From positions 1,256,482 through 1,320,481 of the forward strand of contig CM039509.1 in the NCBI GenBank assembly GCA_022432975.1: a stretch of 64,000 bases of DNA, in the 5' to 3' direction. The DNA is from Begonia masoniana (taxonomy: Eukaryota; Streptophyta; Magnoliopsida; Cucurbitales; Begoniaceae). The translations under genes and the position numbers were made by a program. Shown here one piece after another: positions 1 to 11,697 of this stretch; position 1 is the first letter of the stretch, and the number at the start of each line of letters is the position of its first letter. The notes beneath the pieces were generated by a model. The model saw only the letters and a list, made by a program, of their open reading frames with translations. It ran no database searches and was not told the DNA's origin.

Positions 1-329
1 CGGTTTATTCGTTAGGTTCGTACTACGTGGCATAATTTTATTGCTTGAAGAAGGTCGTCGTTTCAAAGTGCACGTGGCAGCTTACCGTCTCACAGAATGT
101 CCAAGACACGTGGCACAAGTGTAAGTGGAAAATGATGGGTGATGATGATGTGTTCTTTCTCGAGTATTAGAGAAGAATTACAAATTATTAAGGAAATCAT
201 TTGGGCAATCGTAGCACTCTGTTTATAATAAACATTATATATGCGTGTGTATATGGGTAAAAATTTTTTTAATCCTAAAAAAAAACCCTCATAGTATTAA
301 ACTTAATAAAACAAATATTAAACTATCAA

Positions 330-700
330 AAAAATCTCTGGCGGTCAACTGATAATCAGACGTTCTGCATTTTACACATAGAATAATGGTCCCCCGTTAT
401 GTCGGGGTGTTCTCCCCGTACAACGCACATAGAGAACGATTCCCCGTTATCCTGCAGCGTAGCCCGTGACCAGTCAATAATTGATCATGGGTGGACGAAC
501 GGTTCCCTGTTCTCTCTAGAGCGGTCTTTCGTTCTTCGCTCGTGATCAATTATTGGTTGATCACGAGCTGCGCTACAGAAGAACGAGAGACAGTTCTTCA
601 AGAGCGGTCCCCCATTCTCCTGTCCGTGATCAATTATTGGCTGATCACGGGGTGCGCTGCAGGAGAATGGGGGACCGTTCTGGTAAAGCGGTCCTTCGTT
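330..700. repeat. Cluster of inverted and direct repeats upstream of a MULE transposase relic
   Basis: Short related blocks containing GATCAATTATTGG recur at about 543-570 and 627-650, and in inverted orientation near 460-487. The block at 605-677 forms a hairpin: an 18-bp perfect outer stem pairs 605-622 with 660-677, and an inner stem pairs CCGTGATCA with TGATCACGG. The reading frame across it looks like repeat translation, not protein. Its position just upstream of the transposase relic suggests subterminal or promoter DNA of that element; this is inference. Confidence 0.55.
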
Positions 701-705
701 CTCCC

Positions 706-821
706 GCTCTATTTAAAGAGTCGTTCGCCCTCCATTCTCACCACCTCCACGTTCTCTAACTATCCAAAACCTCTCAACTATTATCTTGCTTTGAAGAATT
801 TTCGTTGTATAAGCAGCGACA
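706..821 (+). promoter_or_regulatory. Promoter-like segment with TATA box ahead of the MULE transposase relic
   Basis: TATTTAAA lies at 710-717, followed by a CT/CA-rich leader and the first ATG of the transposase relic at 822. The spacing (about 105 nt from TATA to ATG) fits a plant core promoter plus a short 5' leader. Whether it is still active is unknown, because the gene behind it is broken. Confidence 0.4.
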
Positions 822-1839
822 ATGAATTTTGATTCACCTAGAGCTGTTGATTTAGACGAGTCAATAACTTTTAATGTCGATAAGGAAAGATATCCGCACG
901 TCATTCCTGCATATGGTGATATTCGAGCATTCGATCACTTATATGAAAATAAAGAAATCGAGGTGCATTCGATCTCCAGAACTCTAAATGAGAAGCTTCG
1001 AACACCAGTCGGTTCGGAGGATGATGAGGTGGAAAATATACCAGAGAAGAAATCTCATTGAGTTTTTTTTTTTTAAAACAATATAATTATTTAAAGAATA
1101 TTAAAGCGAAAATAGTCGAATATTCTTTGAAAAATAGTTATGGAATCAAATTCATCAAAAGTGACAAGCGGCGATTGACGGCTGAGTGTGAAGACGAGTG
1201 TGAGTGGCAACTACATGCTTCTCAGATGCAAGATGAGCTTACGTTTCAAATAAATAGTTTGATCGATTCTCACATTTATTCGAGAAAATTGAGAATCGAT
1301 ACGCTAGAGCAAAATGAGTGGCAGATTATTATCTGGATAGGTTGAAAAGTCAACTTATGCGAAAAATCTCTTCCATTATCAAGATAGTGTGGAAGGATTT
1401 GACTCTCAATATTACACTCAGTATTGCCAGAAGAGCAAAAAGCGTAGCTCGAACAATTAACGAAGGCAAGAGCAACGAACAATATAAGCTAGTCTGGTCG
1501 TACACAGTAAAAATATGTAGATCAAATCTGGGTAGGACATTATAAATACATACTTACGAGATAATGCATGATTCATTGGTATGTCAAAGAATGTATATGT
1601 GGATGGCTGCTTGCAAGGCAGGTTTGCTGCAGTATGGTTGCCCTATTATCTGTTTTGATAGTTGTCATCTTAAGAGCTCGTGTCCCGGCCAATTACTCAC
1701 AACCGTCAATATGGATTACAATGATAGAATATATCCTGTTGTTGTTGCCAACGTCGAAAAAGAGTATACGGATACACAGACGTGGTTCTTGCAGTATTTG
1801 AAGCGAGACCTGAACATGGGTAGACAGAAAACGAATTGA
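822..1839 (+). pseudogene. Mutator-like element (MULE, MuDR-type) transposase, degraded
   Basis: Pieces of one transposase lie colinearly in shifting frames. 822-1061 encodes an acidic N-terminal stretch. 1080-1345 matches the plant MuDR DNA-binding region, with the typical KIVEYSLKNSYGIKFIKSDK and a CEDECEWQLHAS cysteine core. 1318-1545 carries the following helical region (WLADYYLDRLKSQL and ARRAKSVA). 1564-1830 holds the start of the MULE catalytic core, with ICFDSCHLK including the first catalytic aspartate, then GQLLTTVNMD and WFLQYLKRDL. The rest of the catalytic core and the SWIM zinc finger are missing, and stops and frameshifts separate the blocks. It is therefore a dead, 3'-truncated copy. 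The family assignment rests on block order and motifs known for plant MULEs. Confidence 0.82.
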
Positions 1840-4800
1840 ATCGCAGTCGAACTGGAACTAACAATAGATCTGGGTTCGTTCAAGTTCCCACTCTTATAGT
1901 CGATCCTGGAACCGTGAGTAATGTTCAGTTCACAATTTTAAGAGTCAAAAATTGTGAAAAATTGAACCTAAACGTCGGTAAAAAAATCCAATCCAAATCA
2001 TGTTTAAATCCGCTGGAAACCCATACATTTGGACAAAAAATGTAAATATTTTTCTTAAATTTCGAAATAGAATAGTTTTGAGTCGATTCCTAATATTTTG
2101 GTCATGGTTTGATCTGATTCCACTCAGTCTTGCCTAACTCTACAAGTAAACAATCTAATTACATGTTAATTTAAATAATAAAAAAAGATAAATATCAATA
2201 TAGATATGAATTTAGTGAATCGTAACATAAAAAAACTAAAAAATTAGATAAATATCAAAATAAATCCTAAAGTATGAGAGTATTTTCAATAAATATCTTA
2301 AATTTTTAATATCGTCAATTGACATCTCTGATTTGATTTATTATCAACGGATACCCTCACTGCTAACGCTATTACAATTTCTATTAACTATCTCTAGAAA
2401 AAAATCAATTTTCATTTGTAAAACATAAAATCTAGTCGAAATTAGAAAAAATCCACTTAAGATGTAGCTCAGAGCTTAGTGAAAGATCCCTAGTACTCTC
2501 ACCTCGACTCATCTCGATCCCCATCATTCTCACCTCTCTCTTTCTCTATGTCACCGTCTCTTTAAGCTCTCACTCTCTTCTCGAGGTGGATGCAGCGGTT
2601 GCACTACCATGCTCGAGCAATACATCGATTGAAGAGGAACATTAACGAAGCACTTTCATCGAAAAAGGACACATCGACAAACATTTTAATCGTTGTTAAG
2701 AGGTTCCACTTTTGGTTCATTCATTCGAGAACCATCGATACATACACCTTATTCATTACTTTCGAGCAATTTTAGGTACAAATTTAATTTGGGTTTAAAG
2801 TTTGATTTGGTTGGAATTTTATTGGGCTTATTTAATTGGGGTCAATTTTTTTGGCCCAATAACCATTATCCTGACCTTACTTTTTGGCTTCAAGTCGAAA
2901 ATGAAACCGAGTCAAGCAAAACCTAGCCTGAAATAATCATATGTATGGCTAAGAAAGTCATATGTATTTGTTTCAACAATTGTCAATGAAATAATCATAA
3001 GAATAAAACTAAAAATAAATGGTAGATTCTAAGAAAAATTGAATGATTCTTAACAATAAATGGATTTAAATCTTATAGTTTGTTTATTTAATCAATATTT
3101 TCTCTAATATTTTACATAAATTTTTTTTTCAATTTTAATAAAAAAAAAAAATTGAACCGAAACCGAATCCAAAATTAATTCAATTCGATTTCAAAATTGA
3201 ACTAGTTTATTTTCAGTTTCTTGGAGGAAGATTTCATTTTGGCCGGGTTCGGTTCGACTGGGTAGCAAAAACGAACAATTATTTTTCAAGAATCAATAGA
3301 ATTATGATTTCCAAACTTTACGAGTTTCTCCATGTCACTTATTAATTGTCACATGCGCTTTGCGTGCCCAAAAGTCAACAATTATATAGAAGTTACAAAA
3401 TACAACATATAGTTTGGAACATAAATAAAATAAATAAAATAAATATACTTAGATCATGCATGGACTTGGGTTGACTTCAAAATCCAAAAAGAAAACAAAG
3501 AACATGGGTGATCCAAGTGATGGGTTGTTTTACCAAACAGCAACTGTCCTCCATTTGGCTTGGTCTTGTCGTTTTTGCTATCAAAAACTTACGAGAAAGT
3601 TTGATAACAATGGATGTAAGCATGTTAGTTCGGTTCGATCGGGAAAATTACCGGAAATGATTAGAAAAGTTTGAAGTTCTTTTAAACCAAAATCAAATCG
3701 AGAAGTTTCACAACCGAACCAAAACTGCAAAAAAAAAATCTCCTTGTTTGAGCTCCGTTCTTTAGTCTCCATTTTAGACTAAAAAAAAAAAAAAAAAAAA
3801 ACGATGCGTGTTTAAGTTTTTGATTCGTTGAACTAAGAATCGAACAAAAACTTTACGTTGTGTGAATATAAAACCATTACAAGTTGGGTTCAACTCGGTC
3901 TATTTAGAAAAAATTGACGAATTAATGATAATCACTTTCATGAAACGAAAAAAAAAAAAACATTAGAATACAGAAGTAAAGAGAGAATGAATCGTAGTTT
4001 GACAACGTCATAGACGTTTCTCGTCTTCGACGGAGTTGAAATCTCGAACCTAATTAGCTTATTTGTCAACAAAAATGTCGACCCAATGAAAAAAGAAAAG
4101 AACAAAACAACTCGAGAGTTGACACGTTGTGTGTTCTTGAAAACTCGAGAGTTGAACGAGCTTAACGAGTGTGACCTAAGAACAACCACTATAAATGTTC
4201 CTTTTAAGGACCACATTTCTATATCAATTTGTTGATTTCATAATTCTAAAAAGGACACCACTTTATTTGAATGGCCTACTTTGAGTTATTGCTTAACATG
4301 CTACCGACTCTAAGTGGACATCATTTGATTGAGTATTTGATTTGTAATTTCTTAAAACATATTCTTTGATGAGGTAATAATTTACAAATCTCCCTATAAA
4401 GTACTCAGGAGATTTGTAATCGAAGAATCTCGATCTCGATATTCACATAGATTTTGATGTCATTTGATTGTAGTTGTCGGGTTTAACTTTTAAGTTGTTT
4501 GTAAAACTATTATATTCAAAGTTACGATCTATGTTTAATCAATGATAGAAAGGAGAAGAAAAACGGGAGGTAATTTAAAATGCACGGTAAGGTGTTGTGA
4601 CATGATCGTTTAGGGTTTACGATGTCGTTTTGATTGAAAACGACCTATTATTTAGAAAAACGAAAAAGAGAAAAGCGATAAAATTGCACAAAGTAGTGAG
4701 AAGACATTGAAAAGTTCCAAGAAATTAAGAGAAGAAAGATGCTGCCACTAAATGTGACTTTTAACTGTTTGTCCTCACAACAAATTGAGAGGGAACATAA

Positions 4801-5520
4801 TCAAGAACAACACATTCCCCCCCACCTTTTAAAATTAATTATTCCAATCCAACAAACCACTTGATTCTTTTGCTTACGAACATAATTCTCGACCGTTGAT
4901 TTTCGCGATGGATGATCGTGCCCATTGGGTGGTCGATACGATGTTGATGAGGTTGTGTCTCGCCGTGTCTCGCCAACACTCTTATATACAAAGCTACAAA
5001 TCTTTGATCCGTGAATCATTTTTTAGTTATTCATTAAATAACAAATCTTTACAAATGATGGAGATACACGATTTAGATGAGGCAAGGGACAAGAGACGAT
5101 CATCTCAAGGCACAACACGACGTGTAGACAACATCGACGAGATCTGAGAAGGCAACCTGATTGAAAGCCTGTGAAAATACGATATCATAGGTTAAGTCAA
5201 AGGACGTCAACTTTACAAGTTATATAAATGATTGGTCTTTGGATTAAGATTGCCCCCCATTGTGAAAATTCCACTCTATTGTTGCCCATAGGATTCTTTT
5301 TAAAATAATATTGAGGAAAATGTCAAATATGAAATATCTTATTGACATTTCTATTTAAAATACAATCATCTCATCGAACACCATGTTCGTTCTCGAATTT
5401 AAGAATCAAAACTGAATCGAACGTGGTTTCAGAATCTAATTGAACCAACCCAGATTTATTTATTTTGTTTTGTTCATTTTAGGTTTCATTTCGAAATGTA
5501 ATACAAAATTTTCAATTTAT
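1840..5520. other. AT-rich intergenic DNA, no supported gene
   Basis: Reading frames here are short and lack recognisable domains. The segment holds A/T homopolymers (for example near 3131-3150 and 3781-3800) and decayed GGTTCGGTT/AACCGAA-rich stretches at about 3160-3260 and 3630-3720, which resemble old transposon ends. No RNA gene was recognised. Confidence 0.5.
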
Positions 5521-5529
5521 TATTATTAA

Positions 5530-6810
5530 GAGAAATTACCAAATTCAACCACGAAGTTTCGATTTTTTTCGATTATAACCACAAACAATTTTTTTTAACA
5601 ATTCAAACCGTAACGTATCGAAAATCTGCCAAAAACAACCACGCCGGACGGACGCTAAAATCCACCGTCCGTCTGGGTACTGTTCACGTGAACAGTACCC
5701 CGGACGGACGCAAAAAAACTGTGTCTGGAAGGTACTGTTCACGTGAACAGTACCGTTTAGGTTTTTTATTTTCTCTGTTTTATAAATTAATTTTTAAAAA
5801 ATAGTAAACGATATTGGATATACTTAAAATTTTTATCCCATATTCACCACGTTATGAGAAGATAATCCAAAAATTTTCGTGATTTTACAATACTTACATG
5901 GTTTATTATAATTTTTTTACGTATGTTTTATAAAATAATTCACTAAAATTACAATATATCGTACAAGTGTTAGAAAATCAAGAAACTTTTCAGATTATCT
6001 TCTCATAACGTGGTGAATATGTGATAAAAATTTTAAGGAAATCTAATATCGTTTACTATTTTTTTAAAATTAATTTATAAAACAGCAAAAAAAAAAGTTA
6101 AATGGGTACTGTTCACGTGAACAGTACCCGTCCGGACTCTGTTTTTAGCGTCCGTCCGGGGGTACTGTTCACGTGAACAGTCCGTCCGGACACAGTTTTT
6201 TGCGGCTGGACGGGTACTGTTCACGTGAACAGTACCCGTTTAAGTTTTTTTTTGCTATTTTATAAATTAATTTTTAAAAAATACTAAACGATATTGGATT
6301 TTCTTAAAATTTTTATCACATATTCACCACGTTATGAGAAGATAATCTGAAAAGTTTCGTGATTTTCTAACACTTGTACGATATATTGTAATTTTAGTGA
6401 ATTATTTTATAAAACATAAGTAAAAAAATTATAATAAACCATGTAAGTATTGTAAAATCACGAAAATTTTTGGATTATCTTCTCATAACGTGGTGAATAT
6501 GGGATAAAAATTTTAAGTATATCCAATATCGTTTACTATTTTTTAAAAATTAATTTATAAAACAGAGAAAATAAAAAATCTAAATGGTACTGTTCACGTG
6601 AACAATACCGTCCGGACACAGTTTTTTTGCGTCCGTCCGGGGTACTGTTCACGTGAACAGTACCTGGACGGACGGTGGATTTTAGCGTCCGTCCGGCGTT
6701 GTTGTTTTTGGTAGATTTTCGATACGTTACGGTTTGAATTGTTAAAAAAAATTGTTTGTGGTTATAATCGAAAAAAATCGAAACTTCGTGGTTGAATTTG
6801 GTAATTTCCA
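5530..6810. mobile_element. 1,281-bp nested-palindrome foldback element, Mutator-type MITE
   Basis: The element is a near-perfect inverted repeat over its whole length. The ends (GAAATTACCAAATTCAACC from 5533 and its complement ending at 6808) are flanked by an exact 9-bp target duplication, TATTATTAA, at 5521-5529 and 6811-6819. A 9-bp duplication and long terminal inverted repeats are typical of Mutator-like elements. Each half also contains a smaller inverted repeat: the block around CACCACGTTATGAGAAGATA occurs four times in alternating orientation near 5845, 6000, 6325 and 6475. It encodes no protein, so it must be non-autonomous. Landmarks sit at the same distance from each end to within 1 bp, suggesting recent formation or strong conservation of symmetry. 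Confidence 0.85.
5676..6664. repeat. Seven copies of a CACGTG-centred palindrome
   Basis: TACTGTTCACGTGAACAGTA, a perfect 20-bp palindrome with a G-box core, is the heart of units at 5676-5699, 5731-5754, 6105-6128, 6161-6181 (cut short at its right end), 6213-6236, 6586-6609 (one mismatch) and 6641-6664. Units are spaced symmetrically about the element's centre and are separated by CGTCCGTCCGG-type GC-rich linkers. G-boxes are bound by plant bHLH and bZIP proteins; binding here is inference only. Confidence 0.85.
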
Positions 6811-6819
6811 TATTATTAA

Positions 6820-8146
6820 TCATATAATATAATATACAAAATAAAAATATTAAAATAAGTAAGAAAGATTTTAAATTATCACAAATATAATTTTAAATTA
6901 TCACAAAGATTTTAAATTATCACAAATTTTATTACTTAAAATTAATTATTGTGTGATTTAATAGTAATTTTATTAATTTTAAATTATTATTTTTGTGTTC
7001 TTTATATACCAAACTAAATAATTATTATAAATTATTAAATATTATATTTTTGTAGTACAAGTTGTGTATATAATTATTCCATATTTTTTTTTTATTATAA
7101 TAATGAGTCATGTAAAAAATCCTAATCAATTAATTAATAATATAATTTGATACACTATAATGTTATTTAAATAATTATTAATTAAATAAAATTTTTAGAT
7201 TTTTTTTTTAATGAAATAATTTGATACAAATAGTGAAATATCATTAATAACGTGAACTTTTGACGTTGTTCAAATTAGACTCTGCTAATAAAAAAATCCA
7301 ATACGATAGTAAGGTATGGATGGCATGTTACACATTATCTATAAAATAATATTAAAAAAATACTTCCAAGAAAAATTATTTCAATGAAAAGCACAAAATA
7401 AATCTATATTTTTTTTTTAATTGAGTCAAGCATTTTTGGCATTTTCTATAAATGTTGACATGGGAATTTGTCTCGAAATATTGTCGTGAAATAATGATTT
7501 CGTTCGTCACTTAAATGTTATGATTATCCTTCTTAATTCCTCGAGTTAAAAATAATATTTTTTTACGCATAAGTTTATACTCGTAAATGAACGTTTTTCA
7601 CGTGAAATTTCGAGACTTTGAGCGGAGCAGTGAGATTAGAAGTGACGAAAGATTGAATAGAAATTCCAACTATGAACCTCAAAATCATAAGCCATTGGTC
7701 AAAGGGAAAGACAAGTTAGCTTTTAACTAGAATTATAATAGAGCATCCATTTTAACTTTTTGTTTAAAAATACAAGACATCTATTAGTGGATTGGAAATT
7801 TCAAATTTGCTAAAAATGTAAATTATTATTAATAATAAAAACCTTCATTTTCGCAGTTTGATTTTTTTCTTTTCTCTTTAAATAATCCGCAAGTTTTGAA
7901 AAAATTAAATTGATCTAAAACTGGCGCAGGATATGAATACGAAATCAACTAGGTTTAGTTATTTTGTTCGTATTTAAAATTTAATATTATTTATTAATGA
8001 ACGGATAATACGTAAACGAAACTTCAAATCGTGAGACTTGAGTCATCATAAGAATTAAGTTGAATTGTTAAAAAAAATATTACCATATGAGATATTATTA
8101 ATTCATAAGAAGTTAATTATCAAATTTAAAATTAAATAATGATATT
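6820..8146. other. Very AT-rich intergenic DNA
   Basis: Runs of A and T with no long reading frame and no recognisable domain or RNA gene. Short direct repeats of a TTTTAAATTATCACAAA motif occur at about 6870-6930. Confidence 0.5.
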
Positions 8147-8155
8147 TTTAATTTA

Positions 8156-8636
8156 GAGAAAAGTTCAATTTAGCCCCCAACGTATAAAGTCAGTAGTCAT
8201 TTAGTCCATAACGTTTATTTTTGACCAAATCAGACCCTATCGTATATACCGTTTTCAATTCAAACCATTCCGTTAAATTTTCAGTTAAATTTGACACGTG
8301 TGCTGCTAAAACTCTAAAATACTCTTATTTCCTCCCAAAATCCTTAAAGTAAAAATTAAATTTATCTGAAATCCCTATCGTAAATTCAAATTGGAATAAT
8401 GAAAGATAGTTTAGTGTATGTTTTTATATGAATTTAACTTTCACTTTAGGGATTTCGGGAGGAAATGAAGGTATTTTAGGATTTTAGCAGCCCACGTGCA
8501 ATGCACGTGTCAAATTTAATGGGAGGGTTTGAATTGCAAACGGTGTATACGATAGGATTTGATTGGGTAAAAAATAAACGTTAGGGACCAAATGACAACT
8601 GATCTCATAGGTTGGAGACTAAATTAAACTTTTTCC
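8156..8636. mobile_element. 481-bp Mutator-type MITE with long inverted arms
   Basis: The element is bounded by an exact 9-bp target duplication TTTAATTTA at 8147-8155 and 8637-8645. The ends pair as inverted repeats (AAAAGTTCAATTTAG at the left, CTAAATTAAACTTTTT at the right), and both arms of roughly 230 bp align as imperfect inverted copies (for example CCTATCGTATA near 8237 with TATACGATAGG near 8546). There is no coding capacity. Duplication length and structure point to a non-autonomous Mutator-like element. It is unrelated in internal sequence to the larger foldback element at 5.5 kb. Confidence 0.82.
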
Positions 8637-8754
8637 TTTAATTTATAATCATTAAGTGTTATCAAATACTATAAAAGTAAAAGGAGATAATATTTTTTAA
8701 TTTGATAAATAATTAAAAATAATAATATAAAAAAGATAAAGGAGGGTCAAAATT

Positions 8755-9010
8755 TGATTCCAAGGGGAGGCAAAGCGCGTGGAGAAGCGGCCGTTTCAAT
8801 TCAAAAGCCTCAGGCGGAGTCGCCGCCGTTTTCGTCAGTGGCTAAACCGAGTGCCCGTTCTCCGACGCGTCTCCTCCACGTTCTGTACATGCGGGTCCCA
8901 CACGTGTTCCCCACCTCTTCGTCAATCTCCCCAATCATTAAATCAACTCCCTTGCTTTCTACACGCCTCTCCATCTCGCGTGACTCTTACGCGCCCAATT
9001 ATTTCGATTC
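8755..9010. other. GC-richer island of unknown origin
   Basis: About 250 bp of clearly higher GC content interrupts AT-rich DNA. It contains GCGGCCG, CGCCGCCG and a CACACGTGT site. Overlapping reading frames exist in two frames but the larger lacks an ATG start and continues into low-complexity AT DNA. It could be an orphan promoter/5' leader, a decayed exon or transposon debris. Confidence 0.35.
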
Positions 9011-9104
9011 AATTGTTTTTTTATTAATTTATTATGAGATATTATTTATTATTTTACCCATTTATTTTACAAGGAAGTCTTTTTATAAAAATTCATGGCA
9101 ATAA

Positions 9105-10260
9105 GAAGAGATGACATATTTGCAACAAAATTAGTAAAATTAAATAATAAAAAAAACAATGCCAAATATATTATAATCAAGCTCTGATGTGTTGTATACC
9201 AATCAATTAATGACACGTAAACGATACATCAGATTGTAAAAATTAAAATATGAATATTAACATTAATCTAAATCAACAAATTAAGCATTTGTTAACTATT
9301 AGAGCGTGACAATGATACTGATTTACTAATAATACAAGAAAAATACAATTTTCATTGCGTAGAAAATACATAGTTCTAAAAACGTAGAATTAAATCGATA
9401 AATCATATAAAGAGTAACAAAGTTAATGCATGACAACATACTTCTATCTTTATCACATGTTTTTTTTCTCTAATATTAATATATTTTAAAATAGTGGTTT
9501 TGTTAATTATTGTCTCTGTTGACGACCACATTATAAATGACAATCGACCGTCTTATTAAAAATGAATTGGTTCGGTTAATACGTTTTCAACGCAAACCCT
9601 GATCTATGTTTAGTAGAAGGTAGGGACCGTATGAGGAGAAAGGGAAGGAGAAAAGCAAAAAGCGAAAATGAAAACAAACTAAAAGTAGAAGGGAAAAGGG
9701 TAAGATTAAAGCAAACTAAAATTAAAGAGTAATGATAAATGTAGTTTTAATTTGTACGCTTTTTATCTTATCTTGTGAGATGACACATATTAATTAATAC
9801 AATTAATGTTTTATTTTAACTTTTACGACTTATTTTATTTATTTCAAATTGCATTGCAAAATGCAGTGCAATTTGGATACTAACATTTGAAGTCATTTAC
9901 AAATTAGAGTTCAAATATTTATAGAATTTATCGTCAATTTAACTATTAAATTCAACATATGCATATAGCGTTTTCTATTTAATGAGGTTTTTTAATCTGA
10001 TTTCTATCTCTTCCGGTGATTTCTAATTCTTTCCATCACTTCTCTGTCGATTTTGAAATTTTTCGAGAGATTGTTAGAAATCATGAGACGAAAGATATCA
10101 AACTTAGAGGTGGAGTTTGCGTTCGTCTAAAAATAATTAATCGTGCGTTTTATTAATATTAAAATATAAAAAGTAAAAATAAAATAATAAGTTAGGAATT
10201 GTAAAATGTATATCCAACAGGCAACACTTACCTTCTCTCGCTCACAGACAGCTATTCGTG
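9105..10260. other. Intergenic DNA upstream of the Nudix gene
   Basis: AT-rich sequence without a supportable reading frame. An A/G-rich stretch at about 9615-9730 precedes the Nudix promoter region. Confidence 0.45.
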
Positions 10261-10283
10261 CGCGTATGCGCAAATCTCATCCA

Positions 10284-10525
10284 TCTCTCTCTCTCCTCTC
10301 GCTCTCCTCTGTCTCTCTCTCTCTCTCTTGTCTATAAATGATGAGTGGCAGAAAGAACAGACCAGAATACATCATTCAAGTATTGCTTTACCCTCTTTCT
10401 CTCTTCTCTACGAACTATCCTTCTTCGGTTCCAACAGAATTGGTTGAGCCAGAAATCCAGTTTTTGGGTGCTTCAATCTCCAAGTAATCGCATAGTTTTT
10501 CTGGGTTTTTGTTCGTTTGGGCGAA
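10284..10525 (+). promoter_or_regulatory. Core promoter and 5' leader of the Nudix gene
   Basis: A CT-rich tract (10284-10328) is followed at once by TATAAAT at 10333-10339, then about 185 nt of leader to the start codon at 10526. A pyrimidine patch next to a TATA box is a common plant core promoter arrangement. The transcription start was not mapped. Confidence 0.6.
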
Positions 10526-11690
10526 ATGGGTCTGTTTTTATCCAGAAACATTGCGAATTTCGTCGTTTCTTCTGTTCTTTTGTCCAAGAAAATTCCTGGT
10601 AATCTCGTCCCCATGCGGATAGAAAATATGGTCTCTCTGATTTCGGCTCGAACGGGGAGACATCGACAGCGGTACAACAAAGGATGCCGTTTAGTTGTAG
10701 GGTAAGTTTCCTTTCTTATACCCTTGATTAGAAAAGTAGGAAAGAATGGAATAATGAGTAACTAAATTCAAAAAAAGAAAAAAAGAGCGATTAAATGGCT
10801 ATGAAGAATTGGAATGAGAGAGGGTTGAGGGAGATTGAAGGGAAGTTCATGGAATTAAGGGAGAACTCAGAAACAAGAGATGATTTGGTTTAATTTTGAA
10901 TTTCTCCATTGGATAGAAATTTGATCTGGAGTTGGATTTGATTCAAAGCCTTCGACAGTTTCCATCAGAAATTGACATTTTTCTTCATTTCTAATTTTGC
11001 AGATGTATTCCATACAGATATAAGGACTCTAAGCAATCATTCTCCATTGATAATATGGAGGTGCTTGTTATTAGTTCTCAAAAGGGTGAAGCAATGTTAT
11101 TCCCAAAAGTAATTTTCTCTTCCATTTTTCGTATGATTTTAAGCATTTTGATTTCTTAAATCGTCTCTAAATTTCTTGGTTTTTTGATTCAGGGAGGGTG
11201 GGAGAACGACGAGTCTATGGAAGCTGCAGCTTCAAGAGAGACATTGGAAGAAGCTGGTGTAATTGGGAAAATCCAAGTAAGTATCTCAAAAGAAAAACAC
11301 TAAATTCTTATTCGAGTTTCTGTTCGGATCGCAGTAATCTTATTTTCTCGGAAAATTTTCAGAGTAGATTGGGGAAGTGGCAATACAAGAGCAAGAGCCA
11401 CAGCAAAATGCACGAAGGCTACATGTTTTCTTTGCTTGTCAAAGAGCAGTTGAACCATTGGCCTGAGAAAAACTTCAGAAAACGAGAATGGGTATGCGAA
11501 ATTCATCAAAAATTCGATTATTTTTCGGTTCGAGGATTCGAGTTCTAAAACGGGGTTTCTCTGTTGTTTTCTGCAGATGAGTGTAGAAAAGGCTAAAGAA
11601 GCTTGTCCTCATTCATGGATGAAAGAAGCTTTGGATGTATTAGTTAGTCAGCAAATGGAGCAAAAACAGAATGAATGTTTCTGTATATAA
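10526..11690 (+). CDS. Nudix hydrolase, NUDT17/18-like (five exons)
   Basis: Nudix enzymes hydrolyse nucleoside diphosphates linked to another moiety; the plant NUDT4/17/18/21 group is thought to act on small nucleotides or diphosphoinositol compounds. Exons by splice consensus: 10526-10701, 11003-11108, 11193-11276, 11363-11491 and 11577-11690, giving 202 residues with continuous frame and GT-AG introns. The Nudix box (residues about 95-117) reads GGWENDESMEAAASRETLEE followed by AGV, with all key Gly/Glu/Arg positions present. The leader RTGRHRQRYNKGCRLVVG and the KWQYKSKSHS and WMKEALDVLV blocks fit the NUDT17/18 branch. The first ATG with a good frame is at 10526; the basic, hydrophobic N-terminus could be an organelle-targeting sequence, which is inference. 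The substrate cannot be assigned. Confidence 0.93.
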
Positions 11691-11697
11691 ATCAACC

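Noticed and set aside
491..832. 113-codon frame upstream of the MULE relic
   Set aside because: It is a translation of the repeated hairpin blocks and promoter-like DNA; the repeated VINYWLIT peptides come from the DNA repeat.
5676..6664. Possible CRISPR-like array from seven palindromic repeats
   Set aside because: Spacing is symmetric about a centre and not regular, spacers are themselves repeated, and the context is a plant transposon.
5545..6823. Minus-strand frames of 65 and 95 codons in the foldback element
   Set aside because: Both are translations of the terminal inverted repeats and share the same peptides; no coding evidence.
8754..9104. 116-codon frame in the GC-rich island
   Set aside because: No ATG start, a second equally open frame overlaps it, and the end runs into AT-rich low-complexity DNA.
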